Positions 7,777 to 16,909 of a stretch of 64,000 nt of DNA are shown here, piece by piece (positions within the stretch are counted from its first letter, which is position 1; every line of letters begins with the position of its first letter). The stretch is taken from NCBI RefSeq assembly GCF_002291425.1, contig NZ_CP014136.1, positions 5,036,925-5,100,924 on the forward strand, in the 5' to 3' direction. Source of the DNA: Gibbsiella quercinecans (GTDB lineage: Bacteria; Pseudomonadota; Gammaproteobacteria; Enterobacterales; Enterobacteriaceae). Under the pieces are notes generated by a model. It saw only the letters and a list, made by a program, of their open reading frames with translations, was not told the origin of the DNA and made no database searches. The translations under genes and the position numbers were made by a program.

Positions 7777-8595
7777 ATGTCTTATCAGTGCCCTTTGTGT
7801 CATCAACCGCTCCATTTTGCTACCCGCCAGTGGCGTTGCGAGAGCAACCATCAGTTCGACTGTGCGAAAGAAGGTTATGTCAACCTGATGCCGGTGCAGC
7901 ATAAACGCTCGAAACAGCCGGGCGACAGTGCGGAAATGATGCAGGCGCGCCGGGCCTTTCTCGATGCGGGGTTCTACCGTCCGCTGCAGCAGCGGGTGGC
8001 TGAACTGCTGGATGATGCGTTGAGCAGCAGCGCAAGCGTTCTGCTGGATATTGGCTGTGGTGAAGGGTATTACACGGCGGAAGTCGCCGCACGGCTCGCG
8101 CAGCGGCGGGCGTTTAGCACTTACGGGCTGGATGTGGCTAAAGTGGCTGTCCGCTACGCCGCGAAACGTTATCCTGCCGTTGCGTTCTGTGTGGCATCAA
8201 GCCACCGTTTGCCATTTGCGCAAGCCTCTCTGGATGCGGTACTGCGCATTTACGCGCCCTGCAAAGCCGAGGAGCTGGCGCGGGTGGTAAAACCCGGCGG
8301 GGTAGTGGTGACGGTATCGCCCGGCCCGCGCCACCTTTACCAGCTTAAAGAACAGGTTTACCAGCAAACCCAACTTCATGCCGAGGTTGATGAGCAACTG
8401 CCTGGTTTTACCTGTGAAAGCAGTGAACAGCTGAGTTACGCGATGGCTTTGCCGGGCGAGCAGGCGGAAAATTTATTACAGATGACGCCGTTTGCCTGGC
8501 GCGCCTCGCCGGAGGTGCGGCAAAGCCTGGCGAGCCGTGCGCTGTTTGATTGTGAGACGGATTTTACGATCAGGTTGCACCGGCGGCAGGAATAG
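7777..8595 (+). CDS. rlmA: 23S rRNA (guanine745-N1)-methyltransferase
   Basis: 272 aa. An N-terminal zinc-binding module (CPLCHQ near residue 5 and [17 protein letters not shown]) is followed by a Rossmann methyltransferase domain with the SAM-binding motif [12 protein letters not shown]. The segment [20 protein letters not shown] is typical of RlmA, which modifies G745 in helix 35 of 23S rRNA. The gene faces mntP convergently, as in E. coli. Confidence 0.95.
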   Translation: MSYQCPLCHQPLHFATRQWRCESNHQFDCAKEGYVNLMPVQHKRSKQPGDSAEMMQARRAFLDAGFYRPLQQRVAELLDDALSSSASVLLDIGCGEGYYTAEVAARLAQRRAFSTYGLDVAKVAVRYAAKRYPAVAFCVASSHRLPFAQASLDAVLRIYAPCKAEELARVVKPGGVVVTVSPGPRHLYQLKEQVYQQTQLHAEVDEQLPGFTCESSEQLSYAMALPGEQAENLLQMTPFAWRASPEVRQSLASRALFDCETDFTIRLHRRQE

Positions 8596-8666
8596 GCGTT
8601 TTTTAAGGGAGAGGGGGGAAACGGCCAGGGGCCTGTGTTGGCCCCCGGCGTTGCTGGGATGACCTG

Positions 8667-9236
8667 TCAGGAAAGATAACCCAGGTGCTCCAGCAAAATA
8701 TTCACGCCGATGCCAATCAATACGACACCGCCGATCACTTCCGCCCGTTTGCCAAACAGCGGGCCGATAAAGCGGCCAATCATCATACCCAGCGTCGCCA
8801 TGATCATGGTGGCGCAGCCGATGGCCATCGCGGTGTGCACGATATTAACCTGCAGGAAGGCCAGGCCGACGCCGATCGCCATCGCATCCAGGCTGGTAGC
8901 GATGGCTGTCGCTACCAATACCCAAAAGCCGTGGCGGCGAACCTGCGGTTCTTCCTCGGTGCGGTGGCGCATACCTTCAACGATCATACGCATGCCAAGA
9001 ATGAACAGCAGGCTAAACGCCACCCAGTGATCCCATTCCATAATATAGCGGCTGGCATACAGACCAATGCCCCAGCCAATCAGCGGGGTAATGGCTTCGA
9101 TGATGCCAAAAATAAGGCCGGTACGGAGTGCTTCACGAAAACGGGGTTTATGCAGTGTGGCGCCTTTGCCGATTGATGCAGCGAAAGCATCCATGGACAT
9201 GCCAAAAGCAAGAATAAGCGTTGCGGATAGATTCAT
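8667..9236 (-). CDS. mntP: manganese efflux pump MntP
   Basis: 189 aa with six predicted membrane helices and the two acidic signature repeats [12 protein letters not shown] and [13 protein letters not shown], characteristic of MntP (formerly YebN). It exports excess Mn(II). Start at MNLSAT, because the longer frame runs into the upstream riboswitch. Expression is predicted to rise with Mn through the adjacent yybP-ykoY element, and in E. coli also through MntR. Confidence 0.95.
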   Translation of the reverse strand: MNLSATLILAFGMSMDAFAASIGKGATLHKPRFREALRTGLIFGIIEAITPLIGWGIGLYASRYIMEWDHWVAFSLLFILGMRMIVEGMRHRTEEEPQVRRHGFWVLVATAIATSLDAMAIGVGLAFLQVNIVHTAMAIGCATMIMATLGMMIGRFIGPLFGKRAEVIGGVVLIGIGVNILLEHLGYLS

Positions 9237-9299
9237 TTGAAATAACCTCGGCCGGGAGCCTCCATATACACGTAACCCACCCCCAACCATACGACGGAG

Positions 9300-9431
9300 T
9301 CACGTGCCTATGGTCTCGCCAACCTTTCCTGGCTACCCGCACCACGTTTTAACAACAAAACGAGTATGTTGATACGGGCGTTTCTGGCTGATACAACCCA
9401 GAAACCGGCTACTCCCCAATGACGGGCGCAA
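9300..9431 (-). ncRNA. yybP-ykoY manganese riboswitch in the mntP leader
   Basis: Read on the minus strand, the leader contains TTGGGGAGTAGCCG, the hallmark 5' strand of the yybP-ykoY aptamer, followed by a GTTTCTGG/CCAGAAAC stem. The leader lies about 65-200 bases upstream of the mntP ATG. The same riboswitch class controls mntP in E. coli and senses Mn(II). Ends are approximate. Confidence 0.85.
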
Positions 9432-9628
9432 CCTTATCACATTATTTTTGTTTGAGACAACCCTTAATTATACGCGGCATTTTGTGTAATTGAGACTTAT
9501 TTTCATTAACATCAAATCATTCGAAAAATAAGGGTAATTATTACACAAAAAATAAAGAGAGGAAGCGACAGCGTTGCTGATTAATTACACAGGGTACTGC
9601 CGCAGTATAGTGATTGTTATTGTGGTTT

Positions 9629-10099
9629 TTATATTTTTATTTTTTGATTTTCAAGGAAAAAATGATAGATTTTTTCAAGGTCATCTAATTTCGTTACCTG
9701 AATTAATAAACGCCGCTGCTCTAAATCAATGGCCAGGATTCCGTCTTCAGATAAATTCATCGCCTTAATACGTGGATATTCAATAAAGGCATTAGCATAG
9801 AAAAAACCTTGGGGTTTAAACAACAATTTCGGCCAGCGAATATAGAAAATGTAGACGCTAATCAGCGCTAATGAAATTAATAACCACGTTGTTAATGGCG
9901 ACCCCTGATTGGTGATATTGCGGTAAACCAAAATGGCGAGCAGGCCGACAAAGATCAGGCAATCGATACGGTTACTGCGTTTCAGCGGCACTTTCAACAG
10001 CGTTTGCCCCTTCATCCGTTCCATACCGAATTCATCATACAGCGCGTACAGCAGCATCAATGCGATAAAAACAACCATTGCGGCATCGGTCAACGACAT
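9629..10099 (-). CDS. yobD: UPF0266 membrane protein YobD
   Basis: 156 aa with three N-terminal membrane helices (about residues 5-20, 47-62 and 70-86), then a cytosolic domain with [22 protein letters not shown] and EQRRLLI, which match E. coli YobD (DUF986). Function unknown. It follows manXYZ on the same strand with about 50 bases between, as in E. coli, and may be cotranscribed. Start set at MSLTDA. Confidence 0.92.
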   Translation of the reverse strand: MSLTDAAMVVFIALMLLYALYDEFGMERMKGQTLLKVPLKRSNRIDCLIFVGLLAILVYRNITNQGSPLTTWLLISLALISVYIFYIRWPKLLFKPQGFFYANAFIEYPRIKAMNLSEDGILAIDLEQRRLLIQVTKLDDLEKIYHFFLENQKIKI

Positions 10100-10150
10100 T
10101 CCATCCCCAGCGAAATAATAGGCCGGGGGCATGCCCCCGGCAGCTAACGA

Positions 10151-10996
10151 TTACAGGCCCAGCAGGCCAATCCAATAACCCAGAATACCGATGACAAAGA
10201 AGCCCAGAATGATCCACAGCGCGTTGACCTTTCTGCGCAGCAGCCACATACAGCCAAAGGTCAGCAGCAGCGGAATCAAGCCCGGCATCAACTGGTCAAG
10301 GATGGTTTGCACCGTGGTCACCGTGGTTTTACCGGTCTGATCGGTAATACTCGAAACCACCAGCGGCACGTTAACGTGCGTCCACTTGTTGACCAGCGCC
10401 CCCATAACAAACAGGCCGAGGATCGACGCCCCTTCCGTCAGTTTCTGCAGGAAGCCGCCGCCCATATCATTGACGATATCCGCGCCTTTACGGTAGCCAT
10501 AGGCCACACCGTAATAACGCACCATCAGGCGCACCACGTTGAACAGCACGAAGAACAGCACCGGCCCGAGCAGGCTGCCGGTCATGGCGATGCCGGCGCC
10601 GAGAGCCGCGAATACCGGGCGCATGGTGCCCCAGAAGATAGGATCGCCAACCCCGGCCAACGGGCCCATCAGGCCCACTTTGATACCGTTGATAGCGGCA
10701 TCGTCAATCGGCGCGCCGTTGGCCCGTTGTTCTTCCATCGCCAGCGTGACGCCCAGTACCGGCGCTGCCACGTAAGGGTGGGTGTTGAAGAACTCCAGGT
10801 GGCGTTTAATCGCCTGCTTGCGATCGTCGTTATTCTCCGGGTACAGGCGGCGAATGGCCGGCACCATGGAGAAACAGAACCCCAGCGCCTGCATGCGTTC
10901 AAAGTTCCACGAACCCTGGAACAGGTTGGAGCGGAGTACTACGCCGCGAATATCGGCCGGCGTGAGTTTCTTTTGCGTTGCAGTTGTATCAACCAT
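10151..10996 (-). CDS. manZ: mannose PTS permease, IID component
   Basis: 281 aa. Nearly identical in pattern to E. coli ManZ: SNLFQGSWNFERMQALGFCF, RRLYPENN, GLMGPLAGVGDPIFWGT and the C-terminal membrane anchor. IID pairs with IIC (ManY) in the membrane to move mannose, glucose and glucosamine. In E. coli this complex is also used by lambda DNA and some class IIa-like bacteriocins for entry. Start at MVDTTA; the RBS (AGGTGAGAG) fits. Confidence 0.97.
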   Translation of the reverse strand: MVDTTATQKKLTPADIRGVVLRSNLFQGSWNFERMQALGFCFSMVPAIRRLYPENNDDRKQAIKRHLEFFNTHPYVAAPVLGVTLAMEEQRANGAPIDDAAINGIKVGLMGPLAGVGDPIFWGTMRPVFAALGAGIAMTGSLLGPVLFFVLFNVVRLMVRYYGVAYGYRKGADIVNDMGGGFLQKLTEGASILGLFVMGALVNKWTHVNVPLVVSSITDQTGKTTVTTVQTILDQLMPGLIPLLLTFGCMWLLRRKVNALWIILGFFVIGILGYWIGLLGL

Positions 10997-11011
10997 GTCT
11001 CTCACCTATTC

Positions 11012-11812
11012 CTAGTCCAGTTCGTTATCAAGATCGTTGGGCTGTGCGGCACCGCCCTGAACAACCTGTGCTTTGTTGTATTTCGGGCTGAGCTGGATAT
11101 ACAAAATGGCCATCACTACGCCGATGACGCCCAGCGCAACCAGGTTGAAGTTGGTGAACGCGGCGGTAACGAAACCCGCATAGAAGAACGGCATCAGGTA
11201 GCCGGCGCGCATCATGTTAATAACCATGGCGTAACCGACGACAACGATCATGCCGCCTGCGATGTTCAGGCCGGTGGTGACCACTTCCGGGATGGAGTTA
11301 AGCAGCGTGTGGACGCCTTCGGTGCCGACAGAAACGGCAACGATGACTGCCGGAATGGCGATACGCATTGCCTGCAGCAGCAGGGCAGAGATGTGCAGCC
11401 AACTGATGGCGCGCAGGCTGCCCCGTTCCGCCGCGCTGTCTGCGGCATGCTGGAAGGCAACGGTGATGGTACGCACGATGATGGTAAGTACCTGGCCTGC
11501 CGCCGCCAGTGGGATCGCCAGTGCGATACCGGCCCCCACGCTTTGGCCGCCGGCGATAACCAGAATGGTGGATATGATGGATGCCAGAGCGGCATCCGGT
11601 GCGACTGCCGCGCCGATATTCATCCAACCGAGGGCAATCATTTCCAACGTACCGCCGATGATGATGCCGGTTTTCATATCACCGAGGATGATGCCGATCA
11701 GGGTACAGGCCACCAATGGGCGGTGGAACTGGAATTCGTCCAGAATGGACCCCATACCGGCAATACATGCAACGATAAATACCAGCACAATCTGAAGAGT
11801 GGTAATCTCCAT
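11012..11812 (-). CDS. manY: mannose PTS permease, IIC component
   Basis: 266 aa integral membrane subunit, with the family sequences GIILGDMKTGIIIGGTLEM and LGWMNIGAAVAPD, forming the sugar path. Fifteen bases separate it from manZ and 55 from manX, in the order manX-manY-manZ as in E. coli. The C-terminal 20 residues are polar and cytoplasmic. Confidence 0.97.
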   Translation of the reverse strand: MEITTLQIVLVFIVACIAGMGSILDEFQFHRPLVACTLIGIILGDMKTGIIIGGTLEMIALGWMNIGAAVAPDAALASIISTILVIAGGQSVGAGIALAIPLAAAGQVLTIIVRTITVAFQHAADSAAERGSLRAISWLHISALLLQAMRIAIPAVIVAVSVGTEGVHTLLNSIPEVVTTGLNIAGGMIVVVGYAMVINMMRAGYLMPFFYAGFVTAAFTNFNLVALGVIGVVMAILYIQLSPKYNKAQVVQGGAAQPNDLDNELD

Positions 11813-11867
11813 TGTACTTCTCCTATGACCAAATCGCTCTGAGTAAAATAATTACTGGCAGATGCTA

Positions 11868-12830
11868 TTAATTGAGTTTATTAATCAGATCCATCATTTT
11901 CAGTTGGTTATCGCTTGATACTTTTCTCACTTCTAATTCAATACCGAGATCGTTTAATTTCTTGAACGCCTCAATATCTTTTTCATCGACTGAAACGGCA
12001 TTATTTACCTGAGTTTTCCCCTGGCGGAATGCCATGCCCCCGATATTGACCGACTTAATCGCCACGCCGGCGTCAACTACCCGGCAAACGTCAGTCGGGT
12101 TGGTAAACAGCAGCATGACGCGATCGCCGGCATATTTAGGGTTATTCCAGACGCGGATCATTTTTGCCACATCCACCACGTGGGCGGTTACGCCGGGAGG
12201 TGCAACCTGGGTAAGCAACGTTTTGCGCACATGGTCGGCGGCCACTTCATCACTGATCACGATAATGCGGCTGACGTTGGTTTCTTTGGTCCAGCGGGTG
12301 GCAACCTGTCCATGGATCAAGCGGTCATCGATACGCGCCAGCCCGATTTTCATACGGTCATTCGGGCCGAGCGGCGCCTGTGGTGCAGCGGCCTGTGGCT
12401 TGGGTTGCGCCGCAGGTTTGGCTGGCGCCTCGGCAGGTTTTTTCAGTGCTTTAACGCCTTCACGCCCGGTTTCCAGCGCCAGGGCAACCAGCTCGTCAAA
12501 GCTTGGGTTGTCGTCGCGCGCCATAAACGTTTCCACCAGCATGGGAATATTAACCCCGGTGACAACTTCATAGTGCTCTTTATCTACGGCAATGCGGCTG
12601 GCCGCATTGAATGGACTGCCTCCCCACGTGTCAACCAGGAACAGGACACCGCCGCTGGTATCCAACCCACTGAGTTTACTGGTGTATTTTTCTATCAGGG
12701 TTTCGGCATTTTCTCCGGGAACGAAATCGATAAAGGCGACGTTATCCTGCTCGCCTAGTAGCATTTCCGCTGTTTTCAGCAATTGTTCCGCCGCTGTCCC
12801 GTGAGTGCCGATGATAATAGCTATTGCCAC
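11868..12830 (-). CDS. manX: mannose PTS, IIAB component
   Basis: 320 aa cytosolic phosphocarrier. The N-terminal IIA domain has the phosphorylated His at position 10 (IIGTHGTAAEQ). A linker rich in Ala/Pro/Gln (about residues 136-155) leads to the IIB domain, with the active His in RIDDRLIHGQVATRW (about residue 174). It takes phosphate from HPr and passes it to incoming sugar at ManYZ. First gene of the operon, preceded by an AT-rich regulatory region. Confidence 0.97.
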   Translation of the reverse strand: MAIAIIIGTHGTAAEQLLKTAEMLLGEQDNVAFIDFVPGENAETLIEKYTSKLSGLDTSGGVLFLVDTWGGSPFNAASRIAVDKEHYEVVTGVNIPMLVETFMARDDNPSFDELVALALETGREGVKALKKPAEAPAKPAAQPKPQAAAPQAPLGPNDRMKIGLARIDDRLIHGQVATRWTKETNVSRIIVISDEVAADHVRKTLLTQVAPPGVTAHVVDVAKMIRVWNNPKYAGDRVMLLFTNPTDVCRVVDAGVAIKSVNIGGMAFRQGKTQVNNAVSVDEKDIEAFKKLNDLGIELEVRKVSSDNQLKMMDLINKLN

Positions 12831-12992
12831 TCGCTACCTCCTCATTAAACTTCAGGCACGGATTGTGCGTCTTGCCGCCTTCCTGGCAGCGATTCCTCAG
12901 TTCAGATACATTATGGTAGAAATATAAAAAAGCGCCCTTAACACTTATCACCGCAGTTTCAAAAACCTGCGCCTGCCGTGGTAGGACACTGG

Positions 12993-13028
12993 TAATTATT
13001 TTAGTAAGTGAAAAAATAAATTTTGTGA
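12993..13028 (-). promoter_or_regulatory. candidate Mlc operator and CRP half-site of manXYZ
   Basis: TAATTATTTT ... AAAAAATAAATT is a near-palindrome of the Mlc/NagC operator type (TTATTT-N-AAATAA). Just beyond it is TGTGA followed by TC six bases later, a partial CRP site. Mlc repression and CRP activation of manXYZ are established in E. coli; the positions here, about 160-200 bases upstream of manX, are inferred. Confidence 0.4.
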
Positions 13029-13159
13029 CGGCGCTCTGCTATTGAGCGCACGGTTTGATTGAAGTGATACATTTGCAGAATTAATCGACAAGCGTCGGCT
13101 TGGGAAAACGGGCCGGGATAAAAATCTCTCTTGCCTGCCCAAAATTTCCTGATAAAGTG

Positions 13160-13385
13160 ATTTCTTCTTTCATCACTCAGGAGTGAAGGGCATCAGCCCA
13201 CCCTATGGACTGTCACCGAAGTTACTGTTTTCCAAGGTTCTACCCGCCACCTGCTGGCGTAAAATCCACGTCACGGCCGCTCGGCTATTCACCGGTAATC
13301 CCATTTTCATCCCGTACCGTATTCACCACTGGCGCCGCCATGCATCAGCACGGCTTGGCTATTCTGTCTTTTTCCGGAGTCTGAT
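13160..13385 (+). promoter_or_regulatory. long leader of yoaE
   Basis: A TGATAAAGT -10-like sequence near 13152 is followed by roughly 220 bases with no credible ORF. These include a hairpin-prone stretch (GAGTGAAGGGCATCAGCCCACCC). It does not fit the yybP-ykoY consensus. It may be a structured 5' UTR controlling the TerC-family gene. Confidence 0.35.
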
Positions 13386-14933
13386 ATGGAATTTTTAATG
13401 GACCCCTCAATTTGGGCAGGTTTATTGACGCTCGTCGTCCTGGAAATTGTTCTGGGTATCGACAACCTGGTGTTTATTGCCATTCTGGCCGACAAACTAC
13501 CGCCAAAACAGCGGGACAAAGCGCGTATTATCGGCCTGTCTTTAGCGCTGTTGATGCGCCTTGGTTTGCTGTCCGTGGTGTCGTGGATGGTGACGTTGAC
13601 GACGCCGCTGTTTAGCGTGGCGAGCTTCAGTTTCTCCGGCCGCGATCTGATTCTGCTGTTTGGCGGTGTGTTTCTGCTGTTCAAGGCCACCATGGAGTTG
13701 CACGAACGGCTGGAAGGGCATGCCCATCAGGATGGCAGCAACCGTGGTTACGCCAAGTTCTGGGCGGTGGTGGTGCAGATCGTGATCCTTGATGCGGTCT
13801 TCTCGCTGGACGCGGTGATTACCGCTGTGGGGATGGTCAACGATTTGCCGGTGATGATGGCGGCGGTCGTGATTGCAATGGCGGTGATGCTGCTGGCATC
13901 GAAATCGCTGACTAACTTCGTTAACGCTCACCCAACCATTGTGGTGCTGTGCCTCAGCTTCCTGTTGATGATCGGCTTGAGCCTGATTGCCGAAGGCTTT
14001 GGGTTGCATATTCCGAAAGGCTATTTGTACGCCGCGATCGGCTTCTCGATCCTCATTGAGTTGTTTAACCAGATTGCCCGCCGTAATTTCATCAAACACC
14101 AGGCGCACCGCCCGATGCGCGAACGCACGGCGGAAGCCATTATGCGCTTGATGGGGCAACGGCGCGCTCAGCAGCAGGCGGTGGAAGATACGCCACTGCC
14201 GGTGGAAGAGGCCTTTGCCGAAGAAGAGCGTTACATGATCAGCGGCGTGTTGACGCTGGCTTCCCGCTCGTTGCGCAGCGTAATGACGCCGCGTAGCGAA
14301 ATTTCCTGGGTGGACTGCGATCGTTCGCCGGACGAAGTACGCGCTCAGTTACTAGATACGCCGCACAGTCTGTTCCCGGTGTGCCGGGATGAGCTGGACG
14401 AAATCATCGGTGTGGTGCGCGCCAAGGATTTGCTGGTGGTGCTGGAACAGGGCGGCGATATTGCCGAATTTGCTGCGCATACGCCGCCGATCGTGGTGCC
14501 GGACTCGATGGATGTGCTCAAGCTGCTGGGCGTGCTGCGCCGGGCCAAGGGTAGCCTGCTGGTGGTCAGCAACGAATTTGGCGTTGTACAGGGGCTGGTG
14601 ACGCCGCTGGACGTGCTGGAAGCTATCGCCGGTGAGTTCCCCGATGAGGACGAAACCCCGGAGATTGTGGCCGATGGCGACGGTTGGCTGGTGAAAGGCG
14701 GTGCGGACCTGCATTCGCTGGAGCAGGTGCTGGATTGCGGCGATCTGGTCAGCCCAACGGCGGATTATGCCTCGCTGGCGGGGTTCTTGTTATCCTACTG
14801 CGGCCAAATGCCGGCGGTGGGTGACGTGATTGAGTTGAACCAGCTGCGCTTTGAGATCCGTGTGGGCACCGATTACCGCATTGAGCTGGTGCACATCAGC
14901 AAAATCGCTCCACCGGAGCCAGAAGAAGAGTAA
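13386..14933 (+). CDS. yoaE: TerC-family membrane protein with CBS and CorC domains (YoaE)
   Basis: 515 aa in three parts: an N-terminal TerC domain with about seven membrane helices (residues 1-235), carrying the acidic motifs [14 protein letters not shown] and [15 protein letters not shown]; a pair of CBS domains (about 280-410, [13 protein letters not shown] and [16 protein letters not shown]); and a C-terminal CorC/HlyC transporter-associated domain (about 425-505). TerC proteins (Alx, MeeF-like) export Mn(II) to metallate secreted enzymes or extrude metal. CBS domains suggest nucleotide regulation. The gene is divergent from manX, as in E. coli. Confidence 0.93.
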   Translation: MEFLMDPSIWAGLLTLVVLEIVLGIDNLVFIAILADKLPPKQRDKARIIGLSLALLMRLGLLSVVSWMVTLTTPLFSVASFSFSGRDLILLFGGVFLLFKATMELHERLEGHAHQDGSNRGYAKFWAVVVQIVILDAVFSLDAVITAVGMVNDLPVMMAAVVIAMAVMLLASKSLTNFVNAHPTIVVLCLSFLLMIGLSLIAEGFGLHIPKGYLYAAIGFSILIELFNQIARRNFIKHQAHRPMRERTAEAIMRLMGQRRAQQQAVEDTPLPVEEAFAEEERYMISGVLTLASRSLRSVMTPRSEISWVDCDRSPDEVRAQLLDTPHSLFPVCRDELDEIIGVVRAKDLLVVLEQGGDIAEFAAHTPPIVVPDSMDVLKLLGVLRRAKGSLLVVSNEFGVVQGLVTPLDVLEAIAGEFPDEDETPEIVADGDGWLVKGGADLHSLEQVLDCGDLVSPTADYASLAGFLLSYCGQMPAVGDVIELNQLRFEIRVGTDYRIELVHISKIAPPEPEEE

Positions 14934-14970
14934 CCGGTTGGCTGTTTAACGTCGCCGCCTGTCGTTGTGT

Positions 14971-15006
14971 ACAAGGCCTGGCCCGGTGCCAGGCCTTGTT
15001 GTTTTG
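14971..15006 (+). terminator. intrinsic terminator of yoaE
   Basis: A 12-bp perfect stem ACAAGGCCTGGC/GCCAGGCCTTGT with loop CCGGT and the tail TGTTTT. It lies just ahead of the 3' end of the convergent pdeD. Confidence 0.8.
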
Positions 15007-15008
15007 CA

Positions 15009-16643
15009 CTAGCGGCCATCAGGCGTGCCGAGCGGCGTATCCTGCGGTGCGGCGGCGCTCAGCCAGTCAGCCCGCATATCCTGCGAACGCAAGTGTTCTT
15101 CATAGTGCTGCAGCCACAGCGGAAATTCGTTAATCGGCATTGGCTTGGCAAAATAGAAACCTTGCAGCGCATTAACCCCGCGTGCGCGCAGATGCTCCAA
15201 CTGTTCCTCGGTTTCGACGCCTTCGGCGACCAGCCTGATTTTAAGGGCGTTCGCCAGCGCAATGATGGTATCCGTCACGGTAGCGTTAATGGCATCGGTA
15301 CCGATCGCGGCGGTGAAGCTGCGATCGATTTTCAGAATATCGGGATTGAGCTTCTTCAGGTAGCTTAGCGAACTGTGCCCGGTGCCAAAGTCATCAATGG
15401 CCAGCATGATCCCCATTTCCTTCAATGCCTTGATTTGCTCATAGTGATCGGCCGCCAGTTCGGTGCGCTCGGTTAATTCCAATACCAGTGAAGGCATCGG
15501 TTGCGCCGGTTGCCAAAGCCGGTTGATGTCCTTCAGCAGGTAGGCGGCGTTGAAGTGTTCGGCGGCCACGTTGATACTGATGTAGAATGAAGGCCGCGGC
15601 GGGAACAGGGCCAGGTTTTCCACCACGGTGCTTAACAGGTAGCGCGTCAGCGGAATAATCAACCCGTGCTGTTCCGCCAGCGGAATGAAAACATCAGGCG
15701 AAACCCAGCCCTGGCGTTTGTTTTGCCAGCGCAGCAGTATTTCCACCCCCATGCAGCGCCCGGTTTCGCCATCAATGATCGGCTGGCAATACACAAGAAA
15801 CTTGCGGTGGGTGATCGCATGGCTAATATAGTAAGCCAGGCTCATGCGGTTGGCGCTGATTAAATAGGCCACATAGCCGGCCAGCAGGCTGATCAGCAGG
15901 GCTAATGGGATCTGGTGCGGCAGTTTTTCCAGCGCCAGAATTTCCGCGCTGGGGCCAAAGACGGTGATTGAAAACGGGTATTCGCTGGAGCTGGCGGTAT
16001 AGCGCAAATCATCGGGCTGGTTTTCCCGGCGCAGCAGTTCCCGTTGATTGTAACCCAGGCTAAAGTTGGCAACGTTGAGCTCTACGCGGCGGGCGTAGGG
16101 CTCCTGTGGCTCCAACAGGAAGCTGGCCAGCAGTTCGATACCGAAGACCTGCAGCACGCCGCGTGAGCGATCGGCCGGATCCGGCAGCCACATCTGTAAA
16201 ATCGGGGTGCCTTTGGATACCGTCATTGATGAGCGCAACGCCAGTTTGGTTTCACTGTTGGCCATGCCGGGCAAATTGCTGTTAAACGGATATTGCCGCA
16301 CGCCAAAGATGCTGGAGCAGTAAACATTATCATTTTTAACCAGCAACATGGCGCGCACCCCGGCATTTTGTACCGTACGGTAGCGCAGGGTGGGAATAAT
16401 GGTTTCGCAGCTTTCATTGAGCAGCGGCATTGAACGCAGCGCCTGCTGGTGTGCGGGCATCAGCACCTGATTGAGTTTTGTGACAATACGCCTGGCCAGC
16501 ACCTGCTGACTTTGCTCGATATCTTTAACTTCCTGATAAAAGCGGCTATACAAAGAAACCAGCAGAACAACGACCCCAACAAAACTGGCCAGCAGCCAGC
16601 GATAGTAGCGGTATTTTGTCACGGAGAGCTGGGACATTAACAT
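15009..16643 (-). CDS. pdeD: cyclic-di-GMP phosphodiesterase with CSS sensor domain
   Basis: 544 aa. Two membrane helices (about residues 12-32 and 245-263) flank a periplasmic CSS domain with the conserved Cys pair at about residues 78 and 109 (YCSSIFG). The cytosolic EAL domain has intact catalytic motifs: GVEILLRW (the EAL position), INVAAEHF, ELTERTEL, AIDDFGTGHSSL with two metal-binding aspartates, LKIDRSF and VAEGVET. It should hydrolyse c-di-GMP to pGpG. In E. coli CSS-EAL proteins the thiol state of the Cys pair controls activity through DsbA/DsbB. Next to yoaE, as E. coli yoaD/pdeD. Confidence 0.9.
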   Translation of the reverse strand: MLMSQLSVTKYRYYRWLLASFVGVVVLLVSLYSRFYQEVKDIEQSQQVLARRIVTKLNQVLMPAHQQALRSMPLLNESCETIIPTLRYRTVQNAGVRAMLLVKNDNVYCSSIFGVRQYPFNSNLPGMANSETKLALRSSMTVSKGTPILQMWLPDPADRSRGVLQVFGIELLASFLLEPQEPYARRVELNVANFSLGYNQRELLRRENQPDDLRYTASSSEYPFSITVFGPSAEILALEKLPHQIPLALLISLLAGYVAYLISANRMSLAYYISHAITHRKFLVYCQPIIDGETGRCMGVEILLRWQNKRQGWVSPDVFIPLAEQHGLIIPLTRYLLSTVVENLALFPPRPSFYISINVAAEHFNAAYLLKDINRLWQPAQPMPSLVLELTERTELAADHYEQIKALKEMGIMLAIDDFGTGHSSLSYLKKLNPDILKIDRSFTAAIGTDAINATVTDTIIALANALKIRLVAEGVETEEQLEHLRARGVNALQGFYFAKPMPINEFPLWLQHYEEHLRSQDMRADWLSAAAPQDTPLGTPDGR

Positions 16644-16873
16644 CCGGTAAATCCTTGTTCGCCAATCAGCCTGAGACTACGGTCAGGCAAAATGCCCACG
16701 GAATATTTCTCAATTCTAGCCTGTTGCGATGCAAAATTGATGATAACTCAACAAATTAATTTCACTCTTGCGCAGTTACAGCGCGCAAAGGGTAAAACGG
16801 GTGAGCAAGGGAAAATAAAAAACGCCAGTGACTATGTCACGTATCGGAGCGAATGTCTTGAAATTGGCAAAGG

Positions 16874-16896
16874 GAACCCCGCAGAGCCTGCGGGGA
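16874..16896 (-). terminator. terminator of sdaA
   Basis: The stem CCCCGCAG/CTGCGGGG with a 3-base loop, followed on the minus strand by TTCCCTTT. It lies 15 bases after the sdaA stop. Confidence 0.65.
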
Positions 16897-16909
16897 GCAA
16901 AAGAGGGTA

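Noticed and set aside
10307..11842. 511-codon plus-strand open frame
   Set aside because: It lies antisense to manZ and manY, is full of His/Gln/Gly-rich sequence and has no RBS: a shadow of the real genes in high-GC DNA.
13021..13050. Full CRP site upstream of manX
   Set aside because: Only the TGTGA half is good; the second half-site is poor, so only a partial site is reported together with the Mlc candidate.
13160..13385. Second yybP-ykoY riboswitch ahead of yoaE
   Set aside because: The GGGGAGTAG signature is absent.
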